A DNA stretch of 64,000 bases from Curtobacterium sp. A7_M15 (GCF_030705415.1 NZ_JAUZED010000001.1:25966-89965), one strand, 5' to 3'. Numbered from the stretch's first letter, positions 25,196 to 35,803 are shown. Numbers and translations are program-made. Notes: a model not told the origin generated them from the letters alone.

Positions 25196-26827
25196 CTACA
25201 ACCAGCTGGGCACCCAGTAGTGCGACCGGACGAAGTCCCACGGCATCTGGATCCCGGTCCACATCGGCAACCAGTACGCCGACGCGAGCACCACGACCCC
25301 GAGGTACACCCCGACCCAGACGACCGCACGGGTCCGGCGTGGACGGGGATCGTCGCGTGATCCGAGGACCACCCCGATCGCCGCGGCGAGCGCCATCACC
25401 ATGAACGGCTCGAACGAGATCGTGTAGAACTGGAACACCGTCCGGTTCACGTAGAGCAGCCACGGCAGGTACCCCGCCGCCACGCCCATCAGCACGAAGG
25501 CGTACTCCCACCGTCGACGCAGGATCCAGAGCACGAGCAGTGCGACGGTCGCGATGACGGCGGCGTACCAGATGAACGGGTTCGCGATGCCGGTGATGGC
25601 CTCTCCGCAGCGGGTCGCCGTGCAGCCGTCCTGGCCGGCGTTCGTGCCGACGTAGTACATCGACGTGGGTCGCTGCATGACGAGCCAGAGCAGCGGGTTC
25701 GCCTGGTACGAGTGCGGGGTGTGCAGACCGATGTTGAAGCCGTAGATCTCGGACTGGTAGTGCCACCAGTTCTGCAGGCTGTCCGGCACCCACGCGAGTG
25801 CACCGGTCCAGCGCTGCCCGCCCGTGGCGATCCAGTCGCGGTCCCAACCGTCCTTCGACACGAACCACCCGGTCCACGACGCGACGTAGGTGACCGCGGC
25901 GATCGGCACCGTGAGCAGGAACGACGCCGGTCCCTGCTGCAGCCAGGCGCTCGAGGACCAGAACTCGATGCCGGCCCGCTTCCGCAGCATCATGTCGGTC
26001 AGCACGGAGTACACCGCGAAGAACGCGAGGAAGTACATGCCCGACCACTTCGTCGCGGTCGCGAGGCCGAGCGCCAGCCCCATCGCGATCAGCCACGGAC
26101 GCCACCAGATCACCGGTCCCCAGAGCGTGTCGCGGCCCGCCGCCGTGCGTCGGGCGACCCAGGCGTCGAGCCGCCGGGACGTCCAGCGACGGTCGAGCAG
26201 CAGCGCGCCGAAGCCGAGCACCACGAAGAAGGTCAGGATCCCGTCGAGCAGGCTGACCCGGGACAGCACGATCGCCTGCCCGTCGATCGCGAGCAGGAAC
26301 CCGGCGAGCGTCCCGACCAGCGTCGAGCGGAACAGCGACCGGGCGATGACCGCCGTGAGGAACACGGTCGCCGTGCCGAGCACCGCCACAGCGAACCGCC
26401 ACCCGAACGAGTTGTCCGCGCCGAACAGGAGCATGCCGAGGCCGATGAGGTACTTGCCGAGCGGCGGGTGCGCGATGAACTCCGCAGCGCTGGAGAACAG
26501 CGAGGTCTCGCCGGACGCGAACCGCTGGTCCGTCGTCGGCTGGGAGCCGTCCGCGGGGTTGCCGGGCCACGTGCCCTCGTACCCGAGGTGCACGATCGAC
26601 CAGCCGTCCTTGACGTAGTACGTCTCGTCGAACACGAGTGAGTGCGGGTGCCCGAGGGCGACGAGCCGTAGGACCGCGGCCAGCAGCGTGACGGCGAGCG
26701 GACCGGCCCAGCGCCACAGTGCGACGCGGCCGGCGGTGGAGAGCGTCCGCCCCCACCAGTCGTCGAGACGGGAGCCGACCGGCCCGTCGGGGACGGCGGT
26801 TCGGTCGTCGGTCAGCTCGCTGGTCAT
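25196..26827 (-). CDS. pmt: Protein O-mannosyltransferase (Pmt, GT39)
   Basis: The 543-residue polytopic membrane protein is a GT-C glycosyltransferase. The catalytic acidic motif is HSLVFDETYYVKDGW in the first outer loop, and the PMT-specific FIAHPPLGKY, SRVSLLDG and C-terminal four-span domain (PMT_4TMC) follow. It moves mannose from a polyprenyl-phosphate donor to serine or threonine of exported proteins. It stands divergent to rsmI, a pair conserved in many actinobacteria. A TAGGAT box on the minus strand lies 9 bases before the ATG. It ends 18 bases from the convergent tetR gene. Confidence 0.92.
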   Translation of the reverse strand: MTSELTDDRTAVPDGPVGSRLDDWWGRTLSTAGRVALWRWAGPLAVTLLAAVLRLVALGHPHSLVFDETYYVKDGWSIVHLGYEGTWPGNPADGSQPTTDQRFASGETSLFSSAAEFIAHPPLGKYLIGLGMLLFGADNSFGWRFAVAVLGTATVFLTAVIARSLFRSTLVGTLAGFLLAIDGQAIVLSRVSLLDGILTFFVVLGFGALLLDRRWTSRRLDAWVARRTAAGRDTLWGPVIWWRPWLIAMGLALGLATATKWSGMYFLAFFAVYSVLTDMMLRKRAGIEFWSSSAWLQQGPASFLLTVPIAAVTYVASWTGWFVSKDGWDRDWIATGGQRWTGALAWVPDSLQNWWHYQSEIYGFNIGLHTPHSYQANPLLWLVMQRPTSMYYVGTNAGQDGCTATRCGEAITGIANPFIWYAAVIATVALLVLWILRRRWEYAFVLMGVAAGYLPWLLYVNRTVFQFYTISFEPFMVMALAAAIGVVLGSRDDPRPRRTRAVVWVGVYLGVVVLASAYWLPMWTGIQMPWDFVRSHYWVPSWL

Positions 26828-26882
26828 CGAGAGAGCATCCTACGGATCGCTCCGGTGACGGAGGTGCCAGCACAATGGAGGG

Positions 26883-27704
26883 GTGATCGTGCTCGCAGCA
26901 ACGCCCATCGGCAACCTCGGAGACGCCTCCCGGAGGTTGGTCGAGACCCTCTCGAACGCGAGCGTGGTCGCCGCCGAGGACACCCGCACCGCGATCCACC
27001 TCATGCGCGCGCTCGGCATCGAGAACCGCCCGCGCCTCATCGCGCTCCACGAGCACAACGAGCGGGCGAAGGCGGCCGAGGTCGTCGAGCTCGCGCGCGA
27101 CGAGGACGTCGTCGTCCTGACGGACGCCGGCATGCCCGCGATCAGCGACCCGGGATTCCCCCTCGTCGAGGCCGCGGCGGCCGCGGGGGTCACGGTCACC
27201 GCGTTGCCGGGTCCCTCGGCGGTGCTCATGGCGCTCGCCGTGTCGGGTCTGCCGACCGACCGCTTCAGCTTCGAGGGGTTCCCGACCCGGAAGGGCGGGG
27301 AACGGCGTCGGCTGTTCGCGTCGCTCGCCGGGGAGCAGCGGACGATGGTGTTCTTCGAGTCGCCGCACCGTCTGGGCGACACCCTCGCGGACATGGCCGC
27401 CGGTTTCGGGGACGATCGGCGCGCGGTCGTCTGCCGCGAGCTCACGAAGCTGCACGAGGAGGTCCGACGAGGCTCCCTCGCGGAGCTCGCCGCCTGGGCG
27501 GCCGACGGGGTGCGGGGCGAGATCTGCGTGGTCGTCGAGGGCTCGACGGGTGCACTCGACGCGACGACGATCGAGGACGGGGTCCGACTCGTGCTCGAGC
27601 GGGTCGCCGCCGGGTCACGCATGAAGGAGGCCGCGGCGGCCGTCGCGGACGCGACGGGGTTGTCGAAACGCGACCTATACGAGGGCGCGCTGGCCGCGCG
27701 GTAG
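26883..27704 (+). CDS. rsmI: 16S rRNA 2'-O-ribose C1402 methyltransferase RsmI
   Basis: The 273-residue protein shows the family order: LAATPIGNLGDAS at the N terminus, VVAAEDTRTA, LTDAGMPAISDPG, the SAM-binding LPGPSAVLMAL and MVFFESPHRLGDTL. The C-terminal helical extension ends KRDLYEGALA. It methylates C1402 in the decoding centre of the small ribosomal subunit together with RsmH. The GTG start at 26883 follows a GGAGG sequence almost directly. The gene is followed by a family A palindrome. Confidence 0.95.
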   Translation: MIVLAATPIGNLGDASRRLVETLSNASVVAAEDTRTAIHLMRALGIENRPRLIALHEHNERAKAAEVVELARDEDVVVLTDAGMPAISDPGFPLVEAAAAAGVTVTALPGPSAVLMALAVSGLPTDRFSFEGFPTRKGGERRRLFASLAGEQRTMVFFESPHRLGDTLADMAAGFGDDRRAVVCRELTKLHEEVRRGSLAELAAWAADGVRGEICVVVEGSTGALDATTIEDGVRLVLERVAAGSRMKEAAAAVADATGLSKRDLYEGALAAR

Positions 27705-27718
27705 ACGCGAGCGTCATC

Positions 27719-27760
27719 GGACTGGAGGCGCGGTTCCGGCCCGCACCGCGCCTCCAGTCC
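27719..27760. repeat. 42-bp palindromic intergenic repeat, family A, copy 4
   Basis: The 15-bp arms GGACTGGAGGCGCGG and CCGCGCCTCCAGTCC are perfectly complementary around a 12-base centre. It lies 14 bases after rsmI, where it could act as a terminator, and 52 bases before the metG promoter. Confidence 0.88.
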
Positions 27761-27811
27761 GGTTCTCCACAGGTGGCGCGCGGGGCGCGTCATGCGGCTC
27801 CCGCCCGCCCG

Positions 27812-27817
27812 TAGGAT
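27812..27817 (+). promoter_or_regulatory. Leaderless -10 box of metG
   Basis: TAGGAT is followed by 7 bases and the ATG at 27825; no ribosome site is present. Confidence 0.65.
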
Positions 27818-27824
27818 GGTCCGC

Positions 27825-29398
<1,574 letters not shown>

Positions 29399-29402
<4 letters not shown>

Positions 29403-30307
29403 CCGACGCCCACATCCGTACCCGTGGCGACGGGGACGGTCCCGCGCGGGACCTGACCTACCCGCCGTTGCCCGAGGCGCTCGTCGTCCCGGTCTACGAC
29501 AACCACACCCACATGGAGATCGCCGACGGCGGCGACGGAGCGCTCGACTACCGGGAGCACCTCGACCGCGCGTCGAGCGTCGGGGTGCGCGGTGTCGTGC
29601 AGGTCGGCACCGACCTCGCGACGTCGGAGTGGTCCGCCGCGATCGCCGCTCGGGAGCCCCGGGTCCTCGCCGCCGTGGCGCTCCACCCGAACGAGGCGCC
29701 CGTGCTGCAGGAGCAGGGTCTGCTCGACGAGCACCTCGCCGGCATCGACCGACTCGCGGCGTTGCCCCGGGTCCGGGCGATCGGTGAGACCGGGCTCGAC
29801 TTCTTCCGCACCGGCGAGGACGGGCGCGATGCCCAGGTCTGGTCGTTCGAGGAGCACATCCGCATCGCGAAGGAGCACGACCTCGCGCTGACGATCCACG
29901 ACCGTGACGCGCACGACGCCGTGGTCGAGGTCCTCGACCGCGTCGGCGCTCCCGAGAAGACCGTGTTCCACTGCTTCTCCGGCGGCCCCGACCTCGCTCG
30001 CCTCTGCGCCGAGCGCGGCTGGTACATGTCGTTCGCCGGCACCGTGACGTTCAAGAACGCCGCCGGGCTGCGCGAGGCCCTGCTCGTCGCGCCACGACAC
30101 CTGATCATGGTCGAGACCGACGCGCCGTACCTCACGCCGACGCCGTTCCGTGGCCGCCCGAACGCGCCGTACCTCATCCCGCTCACGCTCCGGTCGATGG
30201 CCGAGACCCTCGGGACCGACGCCTCGATGCTCGCGGCGCAGATCGCCTCGACGACCGAGCTCGTCTACGGCGCGTGGGACGCCGAACCCGTGACGGTGGA
30301 GCAGTAG
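29399..30307 (+). CDS. tatD: TatD-family metal-dependent DNase
   Basis: The 302-residue amidohydrolase-fold protein has the metal ligands in place: [10 protein letters not shown] at the N terminus, the catalytic glutamate in [26 protein letters not shown] and [15 protein letters not shown]. Homologues cut DNA 3' to 5' and help repair oxidative damage. About 30 residues precede the first metal motif, which is longer than usual. The GTG start overlaps the metG stop as GTGA, and its own stop overlaps the rsmA start, so metG, tatD and rsmA form one operon. Confidence 0.94.
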
Positions 30308-31158
30308 TGGCGTCCCTGCTCGGTCCGGCGGAGATCCGTGACCTCGCGGCCCAGCTCGACGTCACGCCGACGAAGAAACTCGGGCAGAACTTCGTGCACG
30401 ACGCCAACACCGTCCGCCGCATCGTCGCGTCCGGCCGGGTGACCGCCGACTCGAAGGTCCTCGAGATCGGGCCCGGTCTCGGCTCGTTGACCCTCGGGTT
30501 GACCGAGACCGGCGCGTCCGTCACCGCGGTGGAGATCGACGGCCGACTCGCCGCCCAGCTGCCGACCACGGTCGCCACCCTGCAGCCCGGCGCCCGGCTC
30601 GAGGTCGTCCACCAGGACGCCCTGACCGTCGCCGCGACGGACCTGCCCGAGGCACCCACACACGTCGTCGCCAACCTGCCGTACAACGTCTCCGTCCCGG
30701 TGCTGCTCCACCTGCTGGCGACCTTCCCCTCGATCGAACGGGCGCTCGTCATGGTGCAGGCCGAGGTCGGCTACCGCATCGCCGCGGCTCCCGGCAGCAA
30801 GGTCTACGGGGCGCCGAGCGTGAAGGCCGCCTGGTACGGATCGTGGTCGATCGCCGGGCAGGTCAGCCGGCAGGTGTTCTGGCCGGTGCCGAACGTCGAC
30901 AGCGTCCTCGTCGGCTTCGACCGGCACGAGCCTCCCGGGGACGACGTCCTGCGGGCGCAGATCTTCGCGCTCGTCGACGGGGCGTTCCAGCAGCGACGGA
31001 AGATGCTGCGCCAGAGCCTCTCCGGGGTCCTCGGCAGCAGTGCTCGTGCGTCGGAGCTCCTCGCCGCTGCCGGCATCGACCCGACGGCTCGGGGCGAGAT
31101 GCTCAGCGCCGACGACTTCGTGCGCCTCGGCCGGACGGTCCTCGACGCGGGGGAGTGA
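30307..31158 (+). CDS. rsmA: 16S rRNA dimethyladenosine transferase RsmA (KsgA)
   Basis: The 283-residue methyltransferase dimethylates A1518 and A1519 of 16S rRNA. The KsgA hallmarks are [14 protein letters not shown], the SAM loop [13 protein letters not shown] and the catalytic [13 protein letters not shown]. The GTG start at 30307 shares a base with the tatD stop. Downstream, the last 56 bases overlap the convergent pentapeptide-repeat gene. In many actinobacteria ispE follows directly; here about 7 kb separates them. Confidence 0.95.
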   Translation: MASLLGPAEIRDLAAQLDVTPTKKLGQNFVHDANTVRRIVASGRVTADSKVLEIGPGLGSLTLGLTETGASVTAVEIDGRLAAQLPTTVATLQPGARLEVVHQDALTVAATDLPEAPTHVVANLPYNVSVPVLLHLLATFPSIERALVMVQAEVGYRIAAAPGSKVYGAPSVKAAWYGSWSIAGQVSRQVFWPVPNVDSVLVGFDRHEPPGDDVLRAQIFALVDGAFQQRRKMLRQSLSGVLGSSARASELLAAAGIDPTARGEMLSADDFVRLGRTVLDAGE

Positions 31159-32020
31159 GCCCCCCGGCCGCGTCCGTCGTCGTGCGCCAGTGCCCGGGGC
31201 GCTGGAAGCCCTCGGGCAGGACCGTGCCCGAGTCGCCCCGTGCCGCGTTGACCTGCATCTGGGTGAGGTACACCGCGCCGGAGAGATCGGTGCCGCGCAG
31301 GTCCGCATCGCGGAGGTCGACGCCGAGCAGGTCACAACGGTCCAACCGTGCACCCCGGAGGTCTGCCGCGATGGCGAGCGACCCCCGCAGGGTCGCTCCG
31401 CGCAGGTCCGCCCCGCGGAGGTCTGCACCGACGAGGTCCGACCCTGCACCGACCTGTTGCGCACGGGCGCCGATCGGACCCTGCGCTCGCGCGATCGCAC
31501 TCGCATCGAGCAGGAGCGGGCGGACTCGGTCGTACTCCGCGTCGACGTCGAGGGTCGCGAGGTCCTCGGGTGTCCCGTCGCTCAGCAGACGGACGTGCTC
31601 GAAGGCGGCGACCCACGGGGCCTCGTCGCTGGTCGACCGCACGAGCGCGATCGCCTCGTCGAGGTGACGGAGCAGGTCGTGGAGTCGTCGGACGATCGGG
31701 AACGTGGCGAACATGGATCGCCGAGTCTCCGGGTCGTCGCGCCACGAGCGGCCCCCGAAGGTGTGCCGGGAGACCTTCTGCCCGGCGCCCGAGCAGTCGA
31801 ACACCGTGCAGCCGGAGAAACCCCGCTCGCGCAGGTGCGGGTGGATCCGGCAGGCGTCCGCCTCGTCGAGGTTCGTGCACGGGTCGCCGGCGTCCTTGTC
31901 GAACGGGAAGTCCGCGGACTTCGCGAACGCCAGGGCGACGCAGCACAGGCCGAAGCAGTTCGCGCAGTCGGCGCCGAGGTCCTCGCGCCGCCCCAGCTCG
32001 ACCCGCGTCCGCGTCGCCAT
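31103..32020 (-). CDS. Cysteine-rich domain fused to a pentapeptide-repeat domain
   Basis: The 305-residue protein has two parts. The N-terminal part holds eight cysteines (19, 22, 26, 27, 48, 57, 71, 76), beginning CANCFGLCC, with [11 protein letters not shown] in between; the pattern recalls YkgJ-like zinc or iron-sulfur domains. From about residue 200 come pentapeptide repeats ([20 protein letters not shown], then [20 protein letters not shown]), which form a right-handed square helix. Function is unknown. It overlaps the YbaK gene start by one base and runs 56 bases into the 3' end of rsmA on the other strand. Confidence 0.78.
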   Translation of the reverse strand: MATRTRVELGRREDLGADCANCFGLCCVALAFAKSADFPFDKDAGDPCTNLDEADACRIHPHLRERGFSGCTVFDCSGAGQKVSRHTFGGRSWRDDPETRRSMFATFPIVRRLHDLLRHLDEAIALVRSTSDEAPWVAAFEHVRLLSDGTPEDLATLDVDAEYDRVRPLLLDASAIARAQGPIGARAQQVGAGSDLVGADLRGADLRGATLRGSLAIAADLRGARLDRCDLLGVDLRDADLRGTDLSGAVYLTQMQVNAARGDSGTVLPEGFQRPGHWRTTTDAAGGLTPPRRGPSGRGARSRRR

Positions 32021-32490
32021 CAGTGGTCGTTGACCCGGACGACCGTCCCACCGGTCAGTGACAGCAGCTGCTCGAACGTCAGGGGGAGCACGCTGTTCGC
32101 CGTCCCCGCCGCCGACCAGACCGTGCCGTACTCGCGGAGCGCTTCGTCCACCACGGTGCGGATCGGGGAGGGGTGACCGACGGGCGAGACACCGCCGATG
32201 GGTTGCCCGGTGATCTCGCGGACCTGTTTCGCGGTGGCCATCGTGAGCTCGGTCGCGCCGATCTGCGTCGCGAGCAGGTCGGTGTCGACCCGGTGTCGAC
32301 CGGAGGTCATCGCGAGCAGGGGCTCTCCGTCGGCCAGGAACAGCAGGCTGCTCGCGATCGCTCCCGGTTCGGTGCCGAGCGCGGCTGCGGCCTGCGCGGC
32401 GCTGTGGGTCGAATCGGGGAGTTCCCGGGCGGTCGCGTCGATGCCGGCTTCGGCGACGATGCGCTGGACGGTGGCGAGGCGGTCGTTCAT
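32020..32490 (-). CDS. YbaK/EbsC-family aminoacyl-tRNA deacylase
   Basis: The 156-residue protein matches the YbaK/ProX editing fold. Visible marks are SAAQAAAALGTEPGAIASSL, LLAMTSGRHRVDTDLLA and the ligand loop QPIGGVSPVGH. Relatives remove mischarged amino acids, typically cysteine or alanine from tRNA-Pro. The ATG at 32490 was chosen because the conserved N terminus MNDRLATVQRIV starts there; a GGAGG lies upstream. The stop and the pentapeptide gene start share one base (TGATG), so the two are likely coupled. Confidence 0.85.
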   Translation of the reverse strand: MNDRLATVQRIVAEAGIDATARELPDSTHSAAQAAAALGTEPGAIASSLLFLADGEPLLAMTSGRHRVDTDLLATQIGATELTMATAKQVREITGQPIGGVSPVGHPSPIRTVVDEALREYGTVWSAAGTANSVLPLTFEQLLSLTGGTVVRVNDH

Positions 32491-32617
32491 CACCGTCCAT
32501 CCTCCTCGGGTTCGGCGTCCGCCGCGAGTACCGAGCGTGAAGCCGTAGAAATCCAACATGTTTGCAGACCGGCTCCACGGCTGTCTACCGTCGTCCCCAC
32601 GAACCGAAGGAGACACC

Positions 32618-32851
32618 ATGGCCAGCCCCCGTCGTCCGCTCGAGCGCTCTGCACGCCCAGGGCCGCTCTCGCATCACACGCTCACTCCTGCTGAGATCGA
32701 AGCACGTCGCACCCGACCGACCGGCACCCCGGCAGAACGCGCAGAACGGGTCCACGAGATCCTCAGCACGTCGACCTTCACGATCGCTCCCCGTCCCACT
32801 CGTCGCACGTGGCGGGGTGTCTGGCGATCGAGCGGCTGGACGAGTTCCTGA
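32618..32851 (+). CDS. Small hypothetical protein, 77 residues
   Basis: The ATG at 32618 has a good GAAGGAG ribosome site 8 bases upstream. The product is basic and proline/arginine-rich in its first half, with a SHHTLTPAEIEARR segment and then GTPAERAERVHEIL, which looks like an amphipathic helix. I do not recognise a family. Codon use and the strong convergent terminator just downstream support a real gene. It is divergent from the YbaK gene with 127 bases between them. Confidence 0.55.
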   Translation: MASPRRPLERSARPGPLSHHTLTPAEIEARRTRPTGTPAERAERVHEILSTSTFTIAPRPTRRTWRGVWRSSGWTSS

Positions 32852-32869
32852 CGAGATCACGAGCGTGAT

Positions 32870-32918
32870 GCGATCGCACCGCCCCGACGATGGCCGCATG
32901 ACCGGGCGGTGCGATCGC
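32870..32918. terminator. Bidirectional hairpin terminator
   Basis: The 15-bp arms GCGATCGCACCGCCC and GGGCGGTGCGATCGC are perfectly complementary around a 19-base loop. It lies between the convergent small gene (stop 32851) and the SDR gene (stop 32925), so it could serve both. T-runs are absent. Confidence 0.8.
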
Positions 32919-32924
32919 CGGTCG

Positions 32925-33668
32925 TCAGTGCCCCCGCGACGCCAGCGCCTCGATGAGCTGCTGCTGCGTCCCGTCGCGCTCCGACCACCGCAGCGGCAGC
33001 ACGTTCTGCACCAGGATCTCCGGCGCCGCGCCGGCCTGCAGCAGCGACACCACCTCGTCGAGGAACGACGACAGCGGCATCCCGCCGAAGTCGACCCCCT
33101 CGCCCATGAGATCGGTGGCGACCGCCGGCGGCACGAGCTCGAGCACCGCGACCGGGGACCCGGTCAGCTGCTGTCGGAGCGACTGCGTGTAGGAGTGCAC
33201 CGCGGCCTTCGTGGCGCTGTAGGTCGGGGTCGCGGCGAGGGGTGTGTACGCCAGGCCCGACGACACGGTGACGATCGTCGACGCCGGACGACCGAGCAGG
33301 TGCGGCAGGAACGCGTCGATGAGGCGGATGGTGCCGAGCAGGTTCGTCTCGACGGTGGCGACGGCGTCGGCCAGGTGCTCCGAGGAACGCAGGTCCTCGG
33401 CGCGCATGATGCCCGACATCGTCACGAGCGTGTCGAGCGACGGGTACGCGTCGATGACCGAGGCGGCTGCGGCGGTGATCGACGCCGGGTCGGTGACGTC
33501 GAGCTCGACGGTGCCGAAGCCGTACTCGTCGTGCAGGGAGTCGAGCAGGGCGCGACGGCGGCCGCCGATGACGACGGTGCTGCCCGCGTCCTGCAGGCGC
33601 TGGGCGAGGCCGAGGCCGATGCCCGAGGTCGCGCCGGGGATGAAGACGGTGGAGTTCGTGATGTCCAT
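32925..33668 (-). CDS. Short-chain dehydrogenase/reductase (DltE-like)
   Basis: The 247-residue classical SDR has the cofactor loop VFIPGATSGIGLGLAQ at residues 8-23, the usual NAG motif appearing as TMSGIM, the catalytic serine in TVSSGLAY and the Y-x-x-x-K dyad in TYSATKAAVH. It reduces or oxidises an unknown carbonyl or alcohol. It is divergent from the XRE regulator gene (33770), which may control it; such SDR/XRE pairs are frequent in actinobacteria. No strong ribosome site was seen before the ATG at 33668. Confidence 0.88.
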   Translation of the reverse strand: MDITNSTVFIPGATSGIGLGLAQRLQDAGSTVVIGGRRRALLDSLHDEYGFGTVELDVTDPASITAAAASVIDAYPSLDTLVTMSGIMRAEDLRSSEHLADAVATVETNLLGTIRLIDAFLPHLLGRPASTIVTVSSGLAYTPLAATPTYSATKAAVHSYTQSLRQQLTGSPVAVLELVPPAVATDLMGEGVDFGGMPLSSFLDEVVSLLQAGAAPEILVQNVLPLRWSERDGTQQQLIEALASRGH

Positions 33669-33769
33669 GACGACCACGATCCACCCGCCCACCCGTGCGA
33701 ACCAGAGCGCCGTCATCGGGGGACCGCCGGTCCCTGGCAGGTGATCGCGAGCCGGTGCACGATGAAGGC

Positions 33770-34612
33770 ATGGACCGCCCCGCGCTCGCCGACTTCCTCC
33801 GCCGCCGCCGCGAACTGTTGCGGCCCGAGGACGTCGGACTCGGCTCCGGGCCCCGCCGTCGCACGCCCGGGCTCCGGCGCGAGGAGGTCGCCGCGTTGGC
33901 CGGCATGTCCGCCGACTACTACACGCGCCTCGAGCAGCAGCGCGGACCGCAGCCGTCCGAGCAGATGGTGGCGGCGATCGCACGGGCCCTCCGGTGCAGC
34001 CTCGACGAGCGTGACCACCTGTTCCGTCTCGCCGGGCACAACGCGCCCGCTCGGGTGCACCGTTCCGACCACGTCGACCCGGCGATCCTCCGTGTGCTCG
34101 ACCGGCTCGAGGACACCCCGGCGATCGTGGTGAACGACCTGGGCGAGACCCTCGTCGAGAACCGCCTCGGGGCGGCGCTGCTCGGCACGACGACGGGGCT
34201 GCCCGGCAACGAGCGGTACCAGCCGTGGCGCTGGTTCATGACCGAGTACGAACGGGCGAAGTACGCGCCCGAGCAGCACGACCGGCTGGCTCGTGCGCAG
34301 GTGGCGTCCCTCCGGGCGGCGATCGGCGCCGCGGGACCGGCAGACTCCCGGGCGGCGGAGCTGATCGCCGACCTCGAGGCGAACAGCGAGGAGTTCCGAG
34401 CGCTCTGGTCGCTGCACGAGGTGGCCAGCCGGTGGGAGGACCACAAGACGTTCGTCCACCCCGAACTCGGCCGCATCACGGTGGACTGCCAGGTCCTGCA
34501 CACGACGAGTCAGACCCAGGCGCTGCTGCTCTTCACGGCCCCGACGGGGAGCGAGGACGCGCAGAAGCTCGAGCTCCTGGGCGTGGTCGGTCAGCAGACC
34601 TTCGCGCACTGA
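33770..34612 (+). CDS. XRE-family regulator with MmyB-like ligand domain
   Basis: The 280-residue protein starts with the helix-turn-helix domain ALADFLRRRRELLRPEDVGL, followed by RRTPGLRREEVAALAGMSAD and YYTRLEQQRGPQPS (residues about 35-66). A MmyB-type PAS-like domain then binds hydrophobic ligands in relatives, here with RYQPWRWFMTEY and HPELGRITVDCQVLHT. It probably controls the divergent SDR gene in response to a small hydrophobic compound. The ATG at 33770 is 6 bases after CACGAT, a weaker -10 box. Confidence 0.9.
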   Translation: MDRPALADFLRRRRELLRPEDVGLGSGPRRRTPGLRREEVAALAGMSADYYTRLEQQRGPQPSEQMVAAIARALRCSLDERDHLFRLAGHNAPARVHRSDHVDPAILRVLDRLEDTPAIVVNDLGETLVENRLGAALLGTTTGLPGNERYQPWRWFMTEYERAKYAPEQHDRLARAQVASLRAAIGAAGPADSRAAELIADLEANSEEFRALWSLHEVASRWEDHKTFVHPELGRITVDCQVLHTTSQTQALLLFTAPTGSEDAQKLELLGVVGQQTFAH

Positions 34613-34660
34613 CGGAGTAAGCGCGCGTCACACACCTGGCGACTCCCGGCCAGCCGTGCC

Positions 34661-34666
34661 TATGGT
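34661..34666 (+). promoter_or_regulatory. Leaderless -10 box of the ATP-grasp gene
   Basis: TATGGT is followed by 6 bases and the GTG start at 34673. Confidence 0.6.
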
Positions 34667-34672
34667 GGCGAG

Positions 34673-35671
34673 GTGAGCACTCCCCGCGTGTACGTCATCC
34701 ACGAGAACCCCGAGTGGTTCCCGCCGCTCGCCGCTGCCTTCGAGGCCGAGGGGGTCCCCGTCGAGGAGATCCTCCTCACCGAAGGCCAGATCGACCTCGG
34801 AGCCGAACCCGCGCCGGGCGTGTACTGGAGCAGGATGTCGGCGAGTTCCCACACCCGCGGGCACGAGCACTCGAAGGAGTACACCCGGGCGGTCCTCGGC
34901 TGGCTGGAGCGCGCCGGCCGCCAGGTCGTCGGTGGCAGCCACGTCCTCGAGCTCGAGGTCTCGAAGGTCGCCCAGCACGGACTGCTCCGGAACGCCGGGT
35001 TCGACGTGCCCCGCACCACCGCCGTCTTCGGGAGCACCACGCTCAAGCAGGCGGCGCACGACTTCACCGGCGGCCAGGACGTTCCGTTCATCACGAAGCA
35101 CAACCAGGGCGGCAAGGGCCTGGGCGTCCGTCGGTTCGACTCGCTCGCCGAGTTCGACGCCTACGTCGACAGCCCGGAGTTCGAGGAGCCCGTCGACGGC
35201 ATCACCCTGCTGCAGGAGTACCTGACCGCACGCGAGCCCTTCATCACCCGCGTCGAGTTCGTCGGGGGCGAGTTCGTCTACGCCGTCCGCGTGGACACGA
35301 GCGCCGGCAGCTTCGAGCTGTGCCCGGCCGATGCGTGCGAGGTCCCGCAGGTCATCGCCGGAGCCGTCTGCGACGTGCCCGGCACCGAGGCCGCCGGGGC
35401 GCCCCCGGCCTTCAGCGTCCGCACCGAGGTCACGGCCGAGCACCCGCTCGTCCGACAGCTCCGTGGGTTCCTCGCGGACCAGCGGATCCAGATCGCGGGC
35501 GTCGAGTTCATGGAGACGACGGACGGTCGCACGGTGGTCTACGACATCAACACGAACACGAACTACAACCCCGCCGTCGAGGAGACCGCTCCGGCCTCCG
35601 GCCCGCGGTCCATCGCGCGCTACCTCGGTGGGCTGCTGGAGACGCAGTACGCGGCGCAACTCACGGCCTGA
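34673..35671 (+). CDS. ATP-grasp ligase (RimK-like)
   Basis: The 332-residue protein has an ATP-grasp fold. The pre-ATP-grasp half runs to about residue 105; then come the nucleotide-binding FITKHNQGGKGLGVRRF, TLLQEYLTAREPFITRVEFV and the metal-binding end VEFMETTDGRTVVYDINTNTNYNP. The order resembles RimK/alpha-L-glutamate ligases that join a carboxylate to an amine with ATP. Acceptor and donor are unknown. It has no partner gene of a known peptide pathway beside it. The start is GTG at 34673, leaderless. A poly-G/C tract begins 24 bases after its stop. Confidence 0.8.
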   Translation: MSTPRVYVIHENPEWFPPLAAAFEAEGVPVEEILLTEGQIDLGAEPAPGVYWSRMSASSHTRGHEHSKEYTRAVLGWLERAGRQVVGGSHVLELEVSKVAQHGLLRNAGFDVPRTTAVFGSTTLKQAAHDFTGGQDVPFITKHNQGGKGLGVRRFDSLAEFDAYVDSPEFEEPVDGITLLQEYLTAREPFITRVEFVGGEFVYAVRVDTSAGSFELCPADACEVPQVIAGAVCDVPGTEAAGAPPAFSVRTEVTAEHPLVRQLRGFLADQRIQIAGVEFMETTDGRTVVYDINTNTNYNPAVEETAPASGPRSIARYLGGLLETQYAAQLTA

Positions 35672-35695
35672 GAACACACGATCCACCGGACAGGA

Positions 35696-35803
35696 GGGGG
35701 GGGGGGGGGGGGGCCCCCCGCCCCGCCGGCCCGCCCCCCCCCCCCCCCCACCCCCCCGCCCCCCCGGCGGGGGCGGGGGCCGCCCCCCCCCCCCCCCCCC
35801 CCC
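35696..35803. other. Poly-G/poly-C low-complexity tract, probable sequencing or assembly artefact
   Basis: The tract is made almost only of G and C homopolymers: a run of about 18 G, then C runs of up to about 23. No coding or hairpin logic was seen. Sequence on both sides is normal. Bases here should not be trusted, and the length of the gap between the ATP-grasp and monooxygenase genes is uncertain. Confidence 0.8.

Noticed and set aside
31103..32020. Qnr-like quinolone resistance protein because of pentapeptide repeats.
   Set aside because: The repeat part is short, and the cysteine-rich N-terminal half does not occur in Qnr proteins.
35696..35803. G-quadruplex or regulatory G-tract.
   Set aside because: Alternating long G and C homopolymers without conserved spacing look like a read artefact; the bases cannot be trusted enough for a structural claim.
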